From SURF-21 sp964462595 (GTDB lineage Bacteria; Actinomycetota; Geothermincolia; Geothermincolales; RBG-13-55-18), in contig CAYWXM010000060.1 in NCBI GenBank assembly GCA_964462595.1, forward strand, positions 9,708 through 73,707: DNA of 64,000 bases, written 5' to 3'. Both the position numbers and the translations under genes were made by a program. Below the pieces are notes generated by a model. The model was not told the origin of the DNA. It saw nothing but the letters and a program-made list of their open reading frames with translations, and ran no database searches. Numbering within the stretch: the stretch's first letter is position 1; the number at the start of each line of letters is the position of its first letter. This document shows positions 52,699 through 62,339 of the stretch, in pieces.

Positions 52699-53091
52699 TT
52701 AGTCTTGAGAGAGAAGGGAGGATACCGTTTCGAGCAGTTCGTCGGGGTCGGCCGGTTTCTCGAGATAGGCTGCATACCCCATTTCCTTGCCCGTCTCCAG
52801 CTGATAGCGACGCCTGCTTACTTCCTCCCGCACCGAGGTGAGCACGATAACCGGCATCTTTGACCAGCGCTCGTATGCCGGTTCCTGCAGCGTGTTGAAT
52901 ACGGCAAAGCCGTCCACCCTGGGCATCAAGAGGTCCAGGACCACCAACTCCGGGTCTTCCGACCGTATTTTTTCCAGCGCCTCGGCCCCGTCCCTGGCGG
53001 TGACTATATCGTACCCCTCGTCCTCGAGAAGAATGGAAAGCACCTCGATAACGTCGGGATCGTCGTCGGCGAGCAATATCCTGCTACCCAT
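52699..53091 (-). CDS. single-domain response regulator
   Basis: A 130-aa CheY-like receiver. The acidic pocket is DDD at residues 9-11, the phosphorylation site is Asp53 in VVLDLLMPRVDG, Thr is in VLTSV and Lys in LEKPAD. No output domain follows, so it acts through a protein partner or as a phosphate relay. It overlaps the start-proximal kinase gene by 8 nt on the same strand. Confidence 0.92.
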   Translation of the reverse strand: MGSRILLADDDPDVIEVLSILLEDEGYDIVTARDGAEALEKIRSEDPELVVLDLLMPRVDGFAVFNTLQEPAYERWSKMPVIVLTSVREEVSRRRYQLETGKEMGYAAYLEKPADPDELLETVSSLLSQD

Positions 53092-54421
53092 GATCTACCT
53101 CCAGTTTTTCTTCATCTGTTCCGTTTTGCTCGACGATGATGCCAAGGCTCGTGCCGTGGTCTTCCTCAAGCATCCATCGCTCTTCGAGCAGGCATACGAC
53201 CCCTACGGGGATGGAAAAGGTAACCCTCGTGCCGATGCCGGTCTCGGGTACGGGACTCTTCAAGTGGATTTCTCCATGGTGCATATCCACGATCCGTTTG
53301 CATATCGACAGCCCCAGCCCGGTCCCCTCCGGTGATTCGGGGTCGCCTTTGTAGAACTCCTCGAAGACGTGGGGTATATGCTCCGGTGCAACCCCGCTGC
53401 CGCTGTCCTCCACGCTCACCGTGACCGCATCGTCCACGCGCATTGCGCGGATGGTTATCCGCCCGCCGCGCGGGGTGTGGCGTACCGAGTTGGAGACCAG
53501 GTTGAGGATCAACTGCTGCAGGCGTATCTCGGAGGCGAATGCCTCCGGCAGGGGGCGGTGGATCTCCGTGGTGACCGTGATGCCCTCGGGCGCGGCAAGC
53601 TCATGCGCCATCTCCACCGCGGCCCCCAGCACCTCCTCCCACGATACGGCCTTGAGCTCCGTCATGACCTGCCTGCTCTCCAGGCGTGACAGCTCCAGCA
53701 GGTCGCTTATGAGTTCCATCATCCCGTCCATGCGCTCGATGCTGCGGCGTATCCCGTTGACCATGCGCTCGTCGAGGCAATCCGTGCCCTTGCGCAGCAG
53801 AAGCTTGAGGTATCCCTGTACCGCCACCAGGGGTGACTTGAGGTCGTGGGTGACCATAGAGAGAAAACTCAGAAAATGGCGGCGTTCGTCCCTTATGCGC
53901 TCCAGGTCGCGCCTGGCCTGCTCCGCATCCCTTTCCAGGCGCTCGCGCGATTCCGCGCTTTGCAGGAGATTGCCACCCAGTTCCGCTATCGACTCCAGGA
54001 AATTCAGGTCCTCCCGGTCGAAGCTCATGGCCTCCGAGAAATAGAGGCGCATGACGCCGCGCACCTGGTCGCGGTCCCTGAAGGGGAGGAAGACGATGGA
54101 GGCCACGCCCTCCCGGCGCAGTTCCTCCCGGTTGATAATGCGGGGGTCTCCAGCCACGTCCCAGACGAAGAGGGTGGTCCCCTTCAGAACCTGCTTCAAT
54201 GCATCGTCCGCCAGGATCTGAACTTCCTGCAGCATGTCCTCCTCGACGCCATAGCTGATGCGCGGCAGTAGCCTCCTGCCGTCGTCAGAGAGGGTGAGCA
54301 GCGTGCAGGCCCTGGCCTCCATGCCCCTGGCCGTCGCCTCCACCAGCGCCCTGATGATGCTGTCCGCTCCGCCGGCCGCGGTGATGGAAAGGGCTATCTC
54401 GCGTATGATACCGTGTCGCAA
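53084..54421 (-). CDS. soluble GAF-domain sensor histidine kinase
   Basis: A 445-aa protein with an N-terminal GAF domain (about residues 20-155), a short coiled coil (155-185), a HisKA domain with His192 in SMVTHDLKSPL and a HATPase domain with N-box (LNLVSNSVRHT), VEDSGSGVAPEH and GTGLGLSICKRI. There are no membrane helices, so it senses an internal signal. A C-terminal extension of about 30 aa is Glu/Asp-rich. It is cotranscribed with the response regulator that follows. Confidence 0.9.
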   Translation of the reverse strand: MRHGIIREIALSITAAGGADSIIRALVEATARGMEARACTLLTLSDDGRRLLPRISYGVEEDMLQEVQILADDALKQVLKGTTLFVWDVAGDPRIINREELRREGVASIVFLPFRDRDQVRGVMRLYFSEAMSFDREDLNFLESIAELGGNLLQSAESRERLERDAEQARRDLERIRDERRHFLSFLSMVTHDLKSPLVAVQGYLKLLLRKGTDCLDERMVNGIRRSIERMDGMMELISDLLELSRLESRQVMTELKAVSWEEVLGAAVEMAHELAAPEGITVTTEIHRPLPEAFASEIRLQQLILNLVSNSVRHTPRGGRITIRAMRVDDAVTVSVEDSGSGVAPEHIPHVFEEFYKGDPESPEGTGLGLSICKRIVDMHHGEIHLKSPVPETGIGTRVTFSIPVGVVCLLEERWMLEEDHGTSLGIIVEQNGTDEEKLEVDHG

Positions 54422-54703
54422 AGGTCCACTCCGCAGGTAGTTTAAAGGTAGCTGCCCCGATACTTGAATTTCATGATATCAAAGCCGGGGCAATAACGGC
54501 AGGGCCGGAAGTGGCCACGGCAAAACGGCGAGGGCTTACGGGGTGGAATCCGGGGCCGCCGGCAGTGCCGGAACGCTGCCCCGAAGCCGGGAGAGTCGAC
54601 GGCGGACCTGGTGCATTGCCTCAACCCGGTTTGATATATTACAGGTGGACGAGGCGTTCGGGCATCGTGACAAAGCCGGGATGGCCGGCAGGGGAGTCCG
54701 CTC

Positions 54704-56704
54704 ATGGACCTGGAAAAAGCCCGCGCAGAGGCGGAGAAACTGCGCGAGGAGCTCAATTATCACGGTTATCGCTACTACGTACTCGACGATCCCGTGGTCT
54801 CGGACGAGGAATACGACGGCATGATGCACGAGCTGATCGCCCTCGAGGATGAATTCCCGGAGCTGGTGACGCCCGATTCACCTACGCAGAGGGTTGGAGC
54901 CCCTCCGGGGGAGGCCTTCCAGCCCGTGCGCCACCGGGTACGCATGATGAGCCTCGATAACGTGTTCAACCCGGATGAGCTGTCCGCTTTCATCCGCCGC
55001 GTGGAGAACAATGTCGGAGAGGCGGATTATATATGCGAGCTGAAGATCGACGGAGCCGGCATCGCCCTTACCTACGAGGATGGAGTGCTGGTGCGCGGCG
55101 CCACGCGGGGCGACGGCGCCACCGGCGAGGACGTTACCGCCAACCTGAAGACGGTAAAGGCCCTTCCCTTGCGCCTGCTCCAGGAAAAATCCGTGTCCTT
55201 CCTGGAGATAAGGGGCGAGGTTTTCATGCCCAAGGAGTCCTTCCTCGAGCTCAATCGCCAGAGAGAGGAGCTGGGGCAGCCCCCCTTCGCCAACCCCCGC
55301 AATGCGGCCGCTGGTTCCCTGCGCCAGCTCGATCCCCACGTGACCGCGTCGCGCAACCTCAATCTCATCTGCTATGAGATCGGCTATATGGAGGGGAAGG
55401 ATCTCGCTACCCAGAAGGAGGTGCTGGAGCAGATAGCCGCCTGGGGTTTCCACGTGAGCGAGCATTGGCGTCCGGCCGCGGACGCCGCCGAGATAGTCGA
55501 TTTCTGCCGGGAATGGATAAGCAAGCGCGACGACCTGGCGTACGAGGTGGACGGGGCGGTGATCAAGGTCAACCGGCTCGACCTGCGTGAACGCCTGGGA
55601 GCGACCAGCAAGGCACCGCGCTGGGCGGTGGCCTACAAGTTCCCCGCCGAGGAGAAGACCACCCGCCTCACGGACATCGTGGTCAACGTGGGGCGCACCG
55701 GCGCACTTACCCCGACCGCGATCCTGGAACCGGTTTTCGTGGGGGGCTCAACGGTTTCCCGGGCCACCCTGCACAACGAGGACGAGGTGAGGCGCAAGGG
55801 GATCAAGATCGGCGACATGGTGCTGGTGCACAAGGCGGGGGACGTAATACCCGAGATCATCAAGCCCATCACGGAGGCAAGAGACGGCACGGAGAGGGAT
55901 TTCGTCATGCCCCGGGAGTGTCCCGCGTGCGGCAGCAAAGTCTACCGCCCGGAGGACGAAGTGGTGGCACGGTGTATCAATATCGATTGCCCCGCACGTC
56001 TTTTCGAGAGCATACTGCATTTCGGCTCTCGCGGGGCCATGGATATCGAGGGACTGGGACCCGCGACCATCAAGGAATTGATGGATAGAGGTTACGTGCG
56101 CAACGTGGAGGACATCTACTTTCTCAGCGGCGAGCAGCTCTATTCGCTCACCGGCTTCAAGGACAAGTCTGTGGAAAACATGATGAACTCCATCGCCAAG
56201 AGCAAGGAACGGCCTTTATCCCGCCTGCTCTTCGCCCTGGGCATCCGACACGTCGGGTCCCATGTCGCGGAGGTGCTGGCCCGGCGCTACCGCACCATCG
56301 ACAGGCTGGCCGAAGCCGGCGAGGAGGAGCTGAGGGATATATCCGAGGTGGGCCAGACCATTGCCGGGAGCGTGAAGGCCTTTTTTTCTGAGCCGCGCAA
56401 CCTGCAGCTGATCAGCAGGCTCAGGGAGGCAGGGGTAAATATGGAGGAGGAAGTGGAGGAAGGCCCGCGTCCCCTGGAGGGGTTGACCTTCGTACTTACC
56501 GGTGCCTTGGACTCTATGACCAGGGACGAGGCACGCGGATTGATAGAGGAAAGGGGAGGAAGGCTATCCTCGAGCGTGAGCCGCAAGACCGACTACGTGG
56601 TTGCGGGAAGCGATCCCGGAAGCAAGTATGACAAGGCCCGCGAGCTTGGTGTTAAGATCATCGGAGAGAGCGAGCTGACGGCCATGCTGCGTGAGCGGGC
56701 GTAA
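54704..56704 (+). CDS. ligA: NAD-dependent DNA ligase
   Basis: A 666-aa LigA of normal length: the Ia domain, the adenylation domain with Lys114 in ELKIDGAGIAL, OB fold, the zinc site CPACGSKV ... CINIDCPARL, helix-hairpin-helix repeats and a C-terminal BRCT domain (LTFVLTGALDSMTRDEAR). It seals nicks in replication and repair. The start at 54704 is ATG. It heads the ligA-gatC-gatA-gatB run. Confidence 0.96.
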   Translation: MDLEKARAEAEKLREELNYHGYRYYVLDDPVVSDEEYDGMMHELIALEDEFPELVTPDSPTQRVGAPPGEAFQPVRHRVRMMSLDNVFNPDELSAFIRRVENNVGEADYICELKIDGAGIALTYEDGVLVRGATRGDGATGEDVTANLKTVKALPLRLLQEKSVSFLEIRGEVFMPKESFLELNRQREELGQPPFANPRNAAAGSLRQLDPHVTASRNLNLICYEIGYMEGKDLATQKEVLEQIAAWGFHVSEHWRPAADAAEIVDFCREWISKRDDLAYEVDGAVIKVNRLDLRERLGATSKAPRWAVAYKFPAEEKTTRLTDIVVNVGRTGALTPTAILEPVFVGGSTVSRATLHNEDEVRRKGIKIGDMVLVHKAGDVIPEIIKPITEARDGTERDFVMPRECPACGSKVYRPEDEVVARCINIDCPARLFESILHFGSRGAMDIEGLGPATIKELMDRGYVRNVEDIYFLSGEQLYSLTGFKDKSVENMMNSIAKSKERPLSRLLFALGIRHVGSHVAEVLARRYRTIDRLAEAGEEELRDISEVGQTIAGSVKAFFSEPRNLQLISRLREAGVNMEEEVEEGPRPLEGLTFVLTGALDSMTRDEARGLIEERGGRLSSSVSRKTDYVVAGSDPGSKYDKARELGVKIIGESELTAMLRERA

Positions 56705-56724
56705 ACGGGAACGGAAGGAGAGAG

Positions 56725-57006
56725 ATGATAGAGGAGAAGGACGTCGAGTACGTGGCCCTGCTGGCGCGCCTGGAATTGAGCGAGGAGGAAAAAGAGGTTT
56801 TCACCCGCCAGCTGGGGCAGGTCCTGGAGCATGCGGAGAAGATAAGGTCTCTTGATACGGAGGACGTGGAGCCCACCTCTCACGCCATACCCCTGAAGAA
56901 CGTCATGCGTCCGGATGAGGTACGGCCATGCCTGTCCCAGGAGGAAGCGCTCTCGAACGCGCCTCGTGCCGAGGGCGGATACTTCGTGGTGCCCAAGATC
57001 GTCTGA
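56725..57006 (+). CDS. gatC: Asp-tRNA(Asn)/Glu-tRNA(Gln) amidotransferase subunit C
   Basis: A 93-aa GatC that wraps around GatA in the transamidation complex. Recognisable are the N-terminal YVALLARLELSEEE and the C-terminal MRPDEVRPCLSQEEALSNAP. AAGGAGAG precedes the start at 56725. It is separated from gatA by a membrane-protein gene. Confidence 0.93.
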   Translation: MIEEKDVEYVALLARLELSEEEKEVFTRQLGQVLEHAEKIRSLDTEDVEPTSHAIPLKNVMRPDEVRPCLSQEEALSNAPRAEGGYFVVPKIV

Positions 57007-57024
57007 AGGGCAGGGGAGTCGGAA

Positions 57025-57702
57025 TTGAGCCCATACGTCATGGTGGCTACGGCCCTGGTCCTGCTGGGTATAGTGGCCTGGCTCTGGCAGTATAAGGAAA
57101 CGCGCGGAGAGCCGGCGCGCTTCCTGCTGTCATGGCTCGTCCTGGTCGCGTTGAGCGCCCTCGCGGGCGCTGCCGGCATGTGGATAGGGGACGCGTCGGT
57201 GAGCCAGTCCTTCGCCGCCGCGGAGCGACTGTTTCTGATGGGCGCTGTTTTTCTGCTCTTTCTCTTTGCTCGTTCCTTCAGTGAGGCGGCGGGTTTCGCC
57301 CTCCTCTACTGGTCTATCCCCTTGCAGTTGGGAACGGCGGTGATCGTTTGGAACTGGCAAAGCTTATTCGTGCTCAGCGGTGGTTCCTGGGTCATGGACA
57401 TGGGGGAGCCGGCCGCCCTGCTCACCGTGGCCGTAAACTGGTTTTATGGAGTGATGGCTTTCGTCTACGCGGCTATCCTCTACCTTACCCTGCGCCGCGA
57501 AGGGCGGGGTAGAGAGAGCGGCAGGACGCTGATCATGGTCTCGGGGATCGTCGTGCTCTTCGTGGCCAGCGGGCTGCAGGGCTCCATCAGCGGTGCGGCC
57601 GGATATGCTGTCAGTATCGCGTATCTCGGGCAACTGGCGGGAGTTCTGCTGCTGGTCTGGGCATTTCGCGGCCCCAGGATATTCAGAACCGCAGAGAGAT
57701 AA
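57025..57702 (+). CDS. hypothetical polytopic membrane protein inside the gat operon
   Basis: A 225-aa protein of about seven helices without charged loops of note. It resembles the 7TM N-terminal sensor domain seen on some histidine kinases but has no kinase. The start is TTG at 57025 after GGGCAGGGGAG. It interrupts gatC and gatA, which are usually adjacent. The gatA start lies 7 nt downstream of its stop. I do not know its function. Confidence 0.65.
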   Translation: MSPYVMVATALVLLGIVAWLWQYKETRGEPARFLLSWLVLVALSALAGAAGMWIGDASVSQSFAAAERLFLMGAVFLLFLFARSFSEAAGFALLYWSIPLQLGTAVIVWNWQSLFVLSGGSWVMDMGEPAALLTVAVNWFYGVMAFVYAAILYLTLRREGRGRESGRTLIMVSGIVVLFVASGLQGSISGAAGYAVSIAYLGQLAGVLLLVWAFRGPRIFRTAER

Positions 57703-57709
57703 GGAGTGC

Positions 57710-59179
57710 ATGGAATTGGATTCGTTCTACAATATGAAGGCATGGGAATTGCGGGGGCTCATGGCTCGCGGCGAGATCAGGGCCACGGAGATCCTGGACT
57801 CGGTGCTCGAACGCCTGCAGGGAGTTGAGGACAGGGTCCACTCCTATATAACCCTCACGCCCGATGAGGCGCGGGCGGCCGCGGAGGCAGCGGATGAGGC
57901 TGGGGTTGCTGGCGCCGTGGCGGGCATACCCATGGCGGTCAAGGACGTATTATGCACGCGGGGGGTGCGCACTACCTGCGGCTCGCGCATGCTCGAGAAC
58001 TTCGTGCCCGTCTACGACGCCACAGTGATCGCGAAGCTTCGCGGCGAGGGGCTGGTGATGGTGGGAAAGGCCAACATGGACGAGTTCACCATGGGCTCTT
58101 CCACCGAGAACTCCGCCTACGGCCCTACCCGCAACCCGTGGGATCTGCAACGGGTTCCCGGAGGCTCGAGCGGTGGCTCCGCGGCGGCGGTGGCGGCGGG
58201 GGAGGCCATATGGTCACTAGGTTCGGACACCGGAGGCTCCATCCGCCAGCCCGCTTCGTTCTGCGGGCTGGTGGGGCTCAAGCCCACTTACGGGCTGGTC
58301 TCCCGTTACGGGCTGGTGGCCTTCGCATCCTCGCTGGACCAGGTGGGGCCCATAACCCGCGACGTCAGGGATTGCGCGCTCCTGCTGTCCCTGCTCGCCG
58401 GGCATGACCCCATGGATTCCACCTCCTTAGGCGTGGGAATCCCCGATTACCAGGCCGAGATGCAGGGAGACATAAAGGGCCTCAAGGTCGGAGTGCCCCG
58501 CGAGCTCATGCAGGAGGGCCTTACGCCCGGGGTGAGGAACGCGATGGAAAAAAGCCTCGAACTCTTCGCGCAGCTGGGAGCCGAGGTGGAGGAGGCCACG
58601 CTGCCCAACCTGGACTACGCCCTCTCCGCTTACTATATCATCGCTCCCGCCGAGGCGAGCTCCAACCTGGCGAGGTTCGACGGTGTGCGCTACGGCAAGA
58701 GGGTCGAGGAGGCCGAGGATATGCTGCAGATGTACATGCGCACGCGCGCCGTGGGCTTCGGGCCCGAGGTGAAAAGGCGCATCATGCTCGGTACCTATGC
58801 TCTCTCGGCGGGGTACTACGACGCATATTACGGGCAGGCCCAGAAAGTGAGGACCCTTATCGTGAGGGACTTCCAGGCCGCGTACGAGAAGTTCGACGTC
58901 CTGGTCAGCCCCACTTCGCCGACCACGTCTTTCGGCCTGGGGGAGAAGGCGGGCGACCCGCTGTCCATGTACCTCTCGGACGTCTGCACCATACCGGTCA
59001 ACCTTGCCGGTATCCCGGCTGTCAGCATACCGTGCGGGCTGGAGGACGGGCTTCCGGTGGGCCTGCAGATAATGGGCAAGGTCCTGGGTGAAACCACGGT
59101 TCTGCGTGCTGCCCGGGCCATGGAGGAGGCCCTGGATTTCCGGGAGAAACCGGGCGCGGAGGGAGGGCTGGAGACATGA
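57710..59179 (+). CDS. gatA: Asp/Glu-tRNA amidotransferase subunit A
   Basis: A 489-aa amidase-signature enzyme that releases ammonia from Gln for the amidation of Glu-tRNA(Gln) or Asp-tRNA(Asn). The Ser-cis-Ser-Lys triad is visible as Lys78 (MAVKDV), Ser153 in GGSSGGS and Ser177 in DTGGSIRQ. ATG at 57710 follows AAGGAG; the upstream open frame overlaps the previous gene. Overlaps gatB by 4 nt. Confidence 0.96.
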   Translation: MELDSFYNMKAWELRGLMARGEIRATEILDSVLERLQGVEDRVHSYITLTPDEARAAAEAADEAGVAGAVAGIPMAVKDVLCTRGVRTTCGSRMLENFVPVYDATVIAKLRGEGLVMVGKANMDEFTMGSSTENSAYGPTRNPWDLQRVPGGSSGGSAAAVAAGEAIWSLGSDTGGSIRQPASFCGLVGLKPTYGLVSRYGLVAFASSLDQVGPITRDVRDCALLLSLLAGHDPMDSTSLGVGIPDYQAEMQGDIKGLKVGVPRELMQEGLTPGVRNAMEKSLELFAQLGAEVEEATLPNLDYALSAYYIIAPAEASSNLARFDGVRYGKRVEEAEDMLQMYMRTRAVGFGPEVKRRIMLGTYALSAGYYDAYYGQAQKVRTLIVRDFQAAYEKFDVLVSPTSPTTSFGLGEKAGDPLSMYLSDVCTIPVNLAGIPAVSIPCGLEDGLPVGLQIMGKVLGETTVLRAARAMEEALDFREKPGAEGGLET

Positions 59180-60633
59180 GCGGGTACGAAGCGGTAATAG
59201 GACTGGAGATACACGTTGAGCTCAAGACCGTATCCAAGATGTTCTGCTCCTGCGACGCATCCTTCGGCGGGGAGCCCAACTCCAGGACATGCCCGGTCTG
59301 CCTGGGGCTGCCGGGGGTATTGCCGGTGCTCAACCTCAGGGCGGTGGAGCTGGCGGCGCGGCTGGCCCTGGCCCTCGATTGCGAGATAGCGCCATACAGC
59401 ATCTTCCACCGCAAGAACTATTTCTATCCTGATATGCCTAAAAATTTCCAGATCTCCCAGTACGATCTTCCGCTGGGGGTGGGAGGTCATCTCGACCTGG
59501 AGATGGAGGAGGGCGGCCTGCGCGTGGACATAACCCGAGCGCACCTGGAGGAAGACACCGGCAAGAGCGTGCACGTAAGCGAGAGCGGGAGGATACACGG
59601 CTCTGAGTACAGCCTGGAAGATTTCAACCGCGCCGGAGTACCCCTGCTGGAGATCGTGACCGAGCCCGATATCCGCACGCCCGAGCAGGCCCGGGCTTTC
59701 GTGCAGGAGCTCAAGAGCATCATGGAGCACCTGGAGATTTCCGACTGCAAGATGGAGGAGGGCAGCCTGCGCTGCGATGCCAATATCTCGCTGCGGCCAC
59801 AGGGCTCGGCACAGTTCGGAGTAAAGGCGGAGATAAAGAACATGAATTCCTTCCGGGCCCTTTACCGCGCCCTTGATTACGAGATCGGGAGGCAGGAAGA
59901 CGTGCTGTCGCGGGGCGGAGAGGTGGTGCAGGAGACGCGGCACTGGGACGCGGACGCCAACGTTACCACGCCCCTGCGCAACAAGGAATACGCGTTCGAC
60001 TACCGCTATTTCCCCGAGCCGGACCTGGTACCCCTGGAGCTGGACCAGGCATTCGTCGAAGGGGTGCGGGCGGGGCTGCCGGAGCTCCCGGCCGAAAGGA
60101 GGAGGCGTTTGCGCGAGGATTACGGCCTGCCCGCGCACGATGCCTCGCTGCTGACTTCCTCCAAGGCCATGGGCGATTTCTACGAGGAAGCGGTGGCAGC
60201 GGGGGCCGACCCCAAGGCGGCCAGCAACTGGATGATGGGGGAACTTTCCGCGTACCTGAACGCTAAAAATATCGAGATCGGCGAACTAAAGGTAACGCCT
60301 TCCCGGCTGGCGGCGATGATCTCCCTCGTGGACGAAGAGGTCATCAGCGGCAAGATAGCCAAGTCCGTCTTCGAGGAGATGCTGGAGAGCGGCAAGGACC
60401 CGGACGCGATCGTGAAAGAGAGGGGCATCACCCAGATCAGCGACCAGGAGGAGCTGGCAAGGCACATAGGGGAGGCGATAAGGGAGAACCCGGATAGTGT
60501 TGAGGACTACCGAAAGGGAAAGCAGAAAGCGCTGGGATTCCTTGTCGGACAGGTGATGCGCAAGACCGGGGGCCGGGCGAATCCGCAGGTTCTGAACGAG
60601 ATGTTGCGAAAGAGCCTGGATGACGGGTCTTGA
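59176..60633 (+). CDS. gatB: Asp/Glu-tRNA amidotransferase subunit B
   Basis: A 485-aa GatB: the N-terminal cradle with GLEIHVELKT, the zinc-like pair CSCDA and CPVCLGLPG, the ammonia-channel and kinase region (RKNYFYPDMPKNFQISQ), and the C-terminal helical and YqeY-like tail that binds tRNA. It activates the tRNA-bound carboxylate with ATP. The start overlaps gatA as ATGA. Confidence 0.96.
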   Translation: MSGYEAVIGLEIHVELKTVSKMFCSCDASFGGEPNSRTCPVCLGLPGVLPVLNLRAVELAARLALALDCEIAPYSIFHRKNYFYPDMPKNFQISQYDLPLGVGGHLDLEMEEGGLRVDITRAHLEEDTGKSVHVSESGRIHGSEYSLEDFNRAGVPLLEIVTEPDIRTPEQARAFVQELKSIMEHLEISDCKMEEGSLRCDANISLRPQGSAQFGVKAEIKNMNSFRALYRALDYEIGRQEDVLSRGGEVVQETRHWDADANVTTPLRNKEYAFDYRYFPEPDLVPLELDQAFVEGVRAGLPELPAERRRRLREDYGLPAHDASLLTSSKAMGDFYEEAVAAGADPKAASNWMMGELSAYLNAKNIEIGELKVTPSRLAAMISLVDEEVISGKIAKSVFEEMLESGKDPDAIVKERGITQISDQEELARHIGEAIRENPDSVEDYRKGKQKALGFLVGQVMRKTGGRANPQVLNEMLRKSLDDGS

Positions 60634-60668
60634 ATTGCGTTGACAGGCAGGAAATCGGGAGGTAAGTA

Positions 60669-61625
60669 ATGGATGCTGAAACCGAGAGGATATGCCCGAG
60701 TTGCGGAAAGCAGGTGAAGGCGGGAGCCGCGTTCTGCACCTATTGCGGAGCTGCCCTGGGGGTTGCAGAAGAGGCTGCGGCAGCCGCGCCCCCCACAGGC
60801 GAGCCGGCTCCTGAGCAGGAGGAGACGACGCAGCCGCTGCCGCAGGCGGCGGAGACGGCCACACCCGTACCGCTGGTTCCCCCCACAGCCGGCGTGGCGG
60901 CAGCGCCGGGGTTCGTGCCCCGGACGTCCCCGAAAAGTAGCAAGTTGCCTCTTCTCGTGGGTCTGGCGGGAGGAATACTGGTAATCGCGGGAATAGCGTT
61001 GCTGGTGCTCTGGCTCACGGTATGGAATAGCGGCGGAGGGGGGAGCGGAGACCCCATATCACTGGCGGAGAAATACATAAACGCGATGGAAAAAGGCGAC
61101 TTCGATGGCTATCTCGGGTGCTTCGAGGAAGGCTACATGGATAGTTACATGGAGGACAACCCCGTGCTCGAGGGAATGGGCGTGGACATCGAGGAAATGA
61201 TGAGGATGACCTTCGATATGATGGAGGTCGAGTTCGAGGACTATGCCCTGGAGATCGAGTCCGAGGGGGAGCAGGAGGCGACGGTGGTCACCACCAGGGG
61301 AACCGCCACCTTGTCGGTTATGGGGTTTGAGCAGGTATACGACCTGTCGGAGGAACCCATGGTGTTCGAGATGATCGAGGAAGGCGGCAGTTGGTACCTG
61401 ACCAGGGATCCCATGCCGGGATCTATGGGCGGCGACATGGACTTCGATATGGGTGACCTCGAGGAAATGGAATACGAGGATTTCGACCTGGAGGACATGA
61501 GTGAGCTGCTACCCGAAGAAATGGATCTCGAGGACCTGGAGGACATGAGCTCCGAGGACCTGGAGAAGATGCTGGAGGAGCTGGAGCAGCTCATGGAGGA
61601 CCTTCCCGAGGAAAGCAGCACCTGA
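60669..61625 (+). CDS. zinc-ribbon membrane protein with acidic tail
   Basis: A 318-aa protein. An N-terminal zinc ribbon (CPSCGKQVKAGAAFCTYCG) is followed by a Pro/Ala linker, one membrane helix at about residues 95-115 and an extracytoplasmic NTF2/DUF4878-like domain (PISLAEKYINAMEKGDFDGYL). Residues about 250-315 are very acidic with repeated Glu-Asp-Leu units. The ribbon would be inside the cell and the rest outside. I do not know its role; it is last in the gat operon. Confidence 0.7.
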   Translation: MDAETERICPSCGKQVKAGAAFCTYCGAALGVAEEAAAAAPPTGEPAPEQEETTQPLPQAAETATPVPLVPPTAGVAAAPGFVPRTSPKSSKLPLLVGLAGGILVIAGIALLVLWLTVWNSGGGGSGDPISLAEKYINAMEKGDFDGYLGCFEEGYMDSYMEDNPVLEGMGVDIEEMMRMTFDMMEVEFEDYALEIESEGEQEATVVTTRGTATLSVMGFEQVYDLSEEPMVFEMIEEGGSWYLTRDPMPGSMGGDMDFDMGDLEEMEYEDFDLEDMSELLPEEMDLEDLEDMSSEDLEKMLEELEQLMEDLPEESST

Positions 61626-61644
61626 GCTTTTTCCGAGACACAAA

Positions 61645-61670
61645 GAGGTGGAGCCGCGAAGCTCCACCTC
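61645..61670 (+). terminator. Hairpin after the zinc-ribbon gene
   Basis: GAGGTGGAGC pairs with GCTCCACCTC around CGCGAA, 20 nt after the stop codon. The T-run is weak (CGTTATT). Confidence 0.6.
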
Positions 61671-61888
61671 CGTTATTGAAAGGGCAGGAGAGCGCGGGGC
61701 GTGGCGATGCGGCAGCGCTGCTGGATGAGCGTTGCGGGCGATAAACCGCCGCACAGGGAAATGCCGGATCGCGTTTGATCCACGCGCTGGAGGTCTTCCG
61801 GCGAGGTCCGATCGCCGGGAACGTGAAAGCGGGGGTAGCACCCCCGCTCCCTATTTAAACGACCTGATGTTTTCGGTGCTGTTTTCTG
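61671..61888. other. Convergent intergenic region
   Basis: About 215 nt between the zinc-ribbon and gcvH genes, which converge. It holds a second hairpin at 61828 and no gene. Confidence 0.5.
61828..61848 (-). terminator. Hairpin terminator candidate for lpd-gcvH
   Basis: AGCGGGGGT and ACCCCCGCT pair perfectly around AGC. It lies 41 nt past the gcvH stop codon on the minus strand; the U-run is weak there. Confidence 0.55.
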
Positions 61889-62266
61889 CTACTCGGCTAT
61901 CAGCTTCTCGTAGGCCGCCGCGTCCAGGAGGTCATCGACTCCTGAGGGATCGGCGAGTTCGACCTTGACCATCCAACCGGCCTCGTAGCAATCCTCGTTG
62001 ACAATCTCCGGCGCCTCGACTACTTCCTGGTTGGTCTCGATGATAGTACCGTTCACGGGGCTGTAGACGTCGGAAACCGACTTCACCGATTCGATCTCCG
62101 CGTAGGGATTGCCCGCCTTCACTTCCGTCCCCGTATCGGGGAGTTCGAGGAAAACGATCTCCCCCAGCTGGTCCTGGGCGTAGTAGGTTATCCCCAGGGT
62201 GGCGATGTTGCCATCGATCCTGGCCCAGCAATGCTCCACGTGATACTTGAGGTCTTCCGGGTACAT
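61889..62266 (-). CDS. gcvH: glycine cleavage system H protein
   Basis: A 125-aa lipoyl carrier. Lys62 in ESVKSVSD is the lipoylation site. The N-terminal HVEHCWARID and the C-terminal YEAGWMVKVEL are typical. It shuttles the aminomethyl group of glycine. GGAGGTGAAAGCAG precedes the ATG at 62266. gcvT and gcvP are not in the window, so the system is completed elsewhere or H serves as a lipoate relay. Confidence 0.93.
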   Translation of the reverse strand: MYPEDLKYHVEHCWARIDGNIATLGITYYAQDQLGEIVFLELPDTGTEVKAGNPYAEIESVKSVSDVYSPVNGTIIETNQEVVEAPEIVNEDCYEAGWMVKVELADPSGVDDLLDAAAYEKLIAE

Positions 62267-62339
62267 CTGCTTTCACCTCCACATAGCTTGAATGTGACTA
62301 TGACATAATATCGCAACCGACCGGTGCGCGCCACATGTT

